Below are positions 33,279-36,635 of a DNA stretch of 36,635 bases, piece after piece; position 1 is the stretch's first letter, and the number at the start of each line of letters is the position of its first letter. Below the pieces are notes generated by a model. The model was not told where the DNA came from, did no database searches, and worked only from the letters and a program-made list of their open reading frames with translations. The translations under genes were made by a program, and so were the position numbers. Origin of the DNA: Candidatus Fermentibacteraceae bacterium (lineage in GTDB: Bacteria > Fermentibacterota > Fermentibacteria > Fermentibacterales > JCC-6); NCBI GenBank assembly GCA_016936235.1, contig JAFGPK010000027.1, positions 1-36,635 of the forward strand, read 5' to 3'.

Positions 33279-33317
33279 TTCAACCTCCTAAAGAATGTAG
33301 TTGGAAACGCAGTTTTG

Positions 33318-33347
33318 AAGCTAATCCATTTCGGTATCTTTTGTCAA
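33318..33347 (-). promoter_or_regulatory. Promoter for NDTG-protein gene
   Basis: Perfect TTGACA on the minus strand (33347-33342) is 18 nt before TAGCTT (33323-33318). Transcription would start near 33311, giving a leader of about 33 nt with AGGAGG six bases before the ATG. A Bacteroidota-style -7 element (TAnnTTTG) is partly matched by TAGCTTCA. The 153-nt gap also holds the leader of the divergent C25 gene, whose own promoter is not clear (TATTAT at 33379-33384 is a possible -10). Confidence 0.6.
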
Positions 33348-33431
33348 TCCCGCTTCATATGACAATGCCGCCTGACTGTATTATTCTTTCTAAAAGACTC
33401 TCAGCAATAAACATATACAGGCGGGTGGACA

Positions 33432-36400
33432 ATGAACAGAATAGTGTATTTGCTTCTTTCCGCTGCTATTGCAGCCCCGGCATCCCATATATCGGTGGAC
33501 CTCTCGCAGGAACTTGACCGGCCTGCGGAACTGGTCAGGTCATCGGGCGACTGCGTACCGTCGATATCCGGTGGATACGCCGGATCCCGGGAGGGTCTCC
33601 CCATGCTTCCATCCATACCTGTCACCGTGAAGCTCCCGGCCTGCATGACCGCGCTTTCCGTCACCGCTTCCCCGGTCTGGGAGACTCTGGCCACGGGAGT
33701 ATACGTACCCCCTCTGTCAGCTCCGGCACCCCTTTCCATCTCCGATCTCCCGGCAGAGGCCGAAGAGGCTTCGGATGTGTACGGCGCCGCCGGTTTCTGG
33801 CCCGCCGAGCCCGTTGTGCTGTCAGGTACGGGCTTCCTCGATGGCGAACCCGTGGCTCAGCTGCTGGTCCATCCCTTCAGATGGGACCCGGCCACGGGTC
33901 AGCTTCAGAGGATGACCGGGCTGGGCGTATCAATAGAGACCGCTCCCGCAACATCCTTCCCCCTGCGGGAAGTGGACTCGGGATCGGCCAGGATGCTCAT
34001 AGTGACCGACCAGTCCCTCCTGGCGCCCTTCCTTGAGCTGGCCGGGAGGAGGACGGACCAGGGCATCATGACGGAAGTCATCACGATGGATTCCATCTAC
34101 GGCGTGTCCTCGGGAAGGGATGACGCCGAGATCCTCAGGAACTTCATCAAGGACTACCATTCCACCCAGGGGCTGGATTACCTTCTGCTCGGAGGCGATA
34201 CCGGCATGGTTCCTTTCAGGAAGGCCTACGCCATGACCTGCGAAGCGGGTATGCACCCCAGGGAGGACAGTCTTCCCTGCGACCTCTATTTCGCGGATCT
34301 CGACGGCGACTGGGATGCCAACGGCAACGACGTGTTCGGCGAGATAAACGACAACGTGGACCTCTACCCCGACATCTTCGTGGGGCGGGCCCCTGTGGAC
34401 AACCTGATGGAAGCGCAGCGCTTCGTAGCCAACATCGCAGCCTACGAGGACTGCCTGCACGACGACCATTACCGGCGGGTGCTGTTCCTGGCCATGATCC
34501 TCTGGAGCAACCCCTACACCAATTCAGGCGAGAGCAAGGACATGATAGACGAGGAGTTCCTTCCGGACTTCCTTGACATAACCAAGCTCTACGAGGCTCT
34601 GGGCAACGAGAACCTGGCCTCCACCATGGCGGCCCTGAACCTGGGCCAGAACTTCATCAACCACGACGGCCACGCCTGGTACAGCTCAATCGGTGTCGGT
34701 GACGATTACATGGTAATCGGCGACGTTGACGCCATCGACGCCGGCGGCAGGTTCGCGGCATCGATGTACTCCATCGGCTGCTGGAGCGCGGCCTTCGATT
34801 TCGATGCCATAGGAGAGCATTTCCTCTTCAACCAGGACGGCGGCGCCCTGGGCTACATAGGCAATTCCAGCTACGGTTGGGGTTCTCCCGGCAACCCGTG
34901 CTACGGCTACTCCGACGCCCTTGACCATCGCTTCCACGACCTGCTGTACAGCGACTGGTCGCTAACCACGGGGGGGCTCCTGGCCATGACCAAGGAGTAC
35001 TTCATTCCCTACAGCCAGTGGGAGAACGTATACAGGTGGCACCAGTACGATGTTAACCTGCTGGGGGACCCCTCCATCAGACCCTACAGGAATTACCCCC
35101 AGGAGATAACGGTGGACTGCCCCGATATGGTCAGCCCGGGAACGCAGTTCTTCCCGGTCCAGGTAAGCGGCGCGCCGGCGGAAGGCCTCACGGTATGCCT
35201 CAGGGACCAGGGGAGCAACTGGCTCGTGACAGAACTGGATGCCACGGGATACCATTCATTCCAGCTGGGCGGGCCACCCGCGGGATCGCTTCTGCTCACC
35301 GTCACCGGTCCAGGCGTCAGACGGACTTCCATCACCGTTCCGGTCTCCAGCGGACCTCAGCCGGTGGTGGCCGGCATCCTGATAGACGATACCGGAGGCG
35401 ACGGAATGCTCTCCCCCGGCGACCAGGCCGACCTTCAGATCACTCTGCTGAACCAGGGCACCCAGGGAATGACCGACGTCACACTGGAAGCCGAGCTTGA
35501 ATCAGGTCCCGGAAGCATCCTGCAGTCCTCGGTCACTTACGGCGACCTCTCCCCCGGAGCCTCTTCCTCAGGCTCGGGACCCTGCCAGGTGCAGATCGAA
35601 GGAACCGCCGCCAACGGCGACATCATGGACATGGTTCTGGCGGTCTCCTCTACCCAGGGCACCTGGGAACTCGAACTCTCACTCATGGTGTGCGCTCCTG
35701 GGCTCTACTTCGCCACATACGGCATCGACGACAGCACGGGCGGCAACGACAACGGCATACCCGAACCCGGCGAGACCGTGGACCTCACCGCCTCCATAGC
35801 GAACCTGGGCCTGCTGAACGCTTCGGATGTCACCGTGGTGATGGCCGAGTGCTCCTCCGGCATCACATGGCTCTCGGATTCAGCTTCAGTGGATTCCATT
35901 CCGCCGGACTGCACCGGTTCCTTCACCTTCACCTGCCAGCTGGACGCCGGGATGACCTCCCCCTCCTTCCCCTGGCTCTACATGGACATCTCCTCCCCCA
36001 CCGCGGGTTACTCCTCGACGGACTCCCTGAGGCTTACTGTGGGAGAGACCGGCATATCCAACGACGTTGAGTCGGGCGCCCTGGGATGGACCCATGACGG
36101 CGCCGGCGACCTCTGGAACATCTCCACGGTCCAGAGCCACTCCCCCACCCACTCCTGGCGGTGCGGAGACTCCGAAGGGTACGACCCGAACATGAACTGC
36201 GCCCTCTATTCGCCGGAGCTGATACTCGCTCCGGGAGCCGAACTCAGCTTCTGGGCCAGCTTCGACGTGGCCATATACGGCACGGACGGAATGTACGTCA
36301 TCGTCAACGAGATGAACGAAGGAGAAAAGGACACCCTTGATTACATAGGCTCCGGAGGGGCCCTGGGCGGCGGTTACCGGGGTATCGGGACCGGCTGGGC

Positions 36401-36635
36401 GAACTGGAGCTACGACCTTGACGAATGGGGAACCGGGAACTACGTCCAGCTGGAGTTCAGGTTCATCTCCGACAGTGACTCGGATACGGGAATGGGCTTC
36501 TACCTCGACGACATTTCGGTGGAGGGAGCGTACACGGGCACCACCGGTCTCCAGTCCCCTCAGCCGTTCGCTCCGGTGATGGGCCTGCCGGCCCCCAACC
36601 CTGCAGCGGGTTCGTTCTCTGTCCCTCTGAACATC
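33432..36635 (+). CDS. Gingipain-type C25 cysteine protease with T9SS-like C-terminus (partial)
   Basis: The ATG at 33432 opens 1068 residues and the frame is still open at the right edge. A signal peptide ('MNRIVYLLLSAAIAAPASHIS') and a propeptide region precede the C25 domain. That domain shows 'LDYLLLGGDTGMVPFRKAY', the Ca-site-like 'YFADLDGDWDANGNDVFGE', and 'DLYPDIFVGRAPV'. The catalytic dyad is H414 ('NHDGHAW') and C450 ('YSIGCWSAAFD'), with the spacing of gingipains. Two beta-sandwich modules each begin 'DDTGGDG/DDSTGGNDNG...PGE' (about 650 and 765), and an immune-inhibitor-A-like jelly roll covers about 877-1035. The last 16 residues 'PAPNPAAGSFSVPLNI' look like the start of a type A T9SS sorting domain. 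It is probably secreted and anchored at the surface. Confidence 0.85.
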   Translation, partial: MNRIVYLLLSAAIAAPASHISVDLSQELDRPAELVRSSGDCVPSISGGYAGSREGLPMLPSIPVTVKLPACMTALSVTASPVWETLATGVYVPPLSAPAPLSISDLPAEAEEASDVYGAAGFWPAEPVVLSGTGFLDGEPVAQLLVHPFRWDPATGQLQRMTGLGVSIETAPATSFPLREVDSGSARMLIVTDQSLLAPFLELAGRRTDQGIMTEVITMDSIYGVSSGRDDAEILRNFIKDYHSTQGLDYLLLGGDTGMVPFRKAYAMTCEAGMHPREDSLPCDLYFADLDGDWDANGNDVFGEINDNVDLYPDIFVGRAPVDNLMEAQRFVANIAAYEDCLHDDHYRRVLFLAMILWSNPYTNSGESKDMIDEEFLPDFLDITKLYEALGNENLASTMAALNLGQNFINHDGHAWYSSIGVGDDYMVIGDVDAIDAGGRFAASMYSIGCWSAAFDFDAIGEHFLFNQDGGALGYIGNSSYGWGSPGNPCYGYSDALDHRFHDLLYSDWSLTTGGLLAMTKEYFIPYSQWENVYRWHQYDVNLLGDPSIRPYRNYPQEITVDCPDMVSPGTQFFPVQVSGAPAEGLTVCLRDQGSNWLVTELDATGYHSFQLGGPPAGSLLLTVTGPGVRRTSITVPVSSGPQPVVAGILIDDTGGDGMLSPGDQADLQITLLNQGTQGMTDVTLEAELESGPGSILQSSVTYGDLSPGASSSGSGPCQVQIEGTAANGDIMDMVLAVSSTQGTWELELSLMVCAPGLYFATYGIDDSTGGNDNGIPEPGETVDLTASIANLGLLNASDVTVVMAECSSGITWLSDSASVDSIPPDCTGSFTFTCQLDAGMTSPSFPWLYMDISSPTAGYSSTDSLRLTVGETGISNDVESGALGWTHDGAGDLWNISTVQSHSPTHSWRCGDSEGYDPNMNCALYSPELILAPGAELSFWASFDVAIYGTDGMYVIVNEMNEGEKDTLDYIGSGGALGGGYRGIGTGWANWSYDLDEWGTGNYVQLEFRFISDSDSDTGMGFYLDDISVEGAYTGTTGLQSPQPFAPVMGLPAPNPAAGSFSVPLNI

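Overview
The window is a GC-rich, almost fully coding stretch of a bacterial chromosome. It is mostly housekeeping and cell-envelope genes. Several things point to a Gram-negative (diderm) organism, probably in or near the Fibrobacteres-Chlorobi-Bacteroidetes assemblage or one of its candidate phyla. These are a gingipain-type C25 protease whose C-terminus begins like a type IX secretion sorting domain, several lipoproteins, a predicted outer-membrane barrel, and a MutL carrying the nicking-endonuclease motif. Placement in a lineage such as Fermentibacterota or Latescibacterota is a guess from gene style and was not tested. GTG and TTG starts are common, most neighbouring genes overlap by a few bases, and AGG and ATA codons are frequent.

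Region 1 (1-13635, all minus strand) reads like one long transcription path from right to left: a HlyD-like lipoprotein adaptor, pgi, a barrel-like protein, purN, an M15-type peptidase, an L,D-transpeptidase, a membrane PQQ-propeller protein, an Era homologue with a decayed G domain, scpA, scpB, an RsuA/RluB pseudouridine synthase, cmk, plsC and rpsA. rpsA leaves the left edge inside a 36-nt tandem repeat coding an acidic tail.

Region 2 (13690-15347, plus) is a lipoprotein plus polysaccharide deacetylase pair. Its end overlaps a minus-strand operon of ferredoxin-nitroreductase, Ig-like lipoprotein, ParB-like/TPR fusion, miaA, mutL and tRNA-Leu(UAA) (15304-21553, transcribed leftward from a clear promoter at about 21568-21596). 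A GNAT acetyltransferase and fusA follow, facing away from each other.

Region 3 (24628-29003, minus) is smpB, an N-acetylmuramoyl-L-alanine amidase, a GerMN-like membrane protein, murI, rph and rdgB. A tRNA-Leu(CAG) with a strong promoter and a bidirectional terminator comes next, then an RmlC-like epimerase diverging from nth.

Region 4 (30487-36635) holds a TPR/receiver regulator, a small secreted protein with two copies of an 'NDTGGYDIWYIY' domain (own promoter and terminator), and, diverging from it, the C25 protease that runs off the right edge.

I found no CRISPR array, prophage, insertion sequence or obvious defence system. The least conventional items are the Era homologue lacking NKxD, the ParB-like/TPR fusion with a mutated GERRxR box, the tRNA-Leu(UAA)-mutL-miaA arrangement (a tRNA placed with the enzyme predicted to modify it), the TPR/pseudo-DHp/receiver protein, and the repeat tail of ribosomal protein S1.
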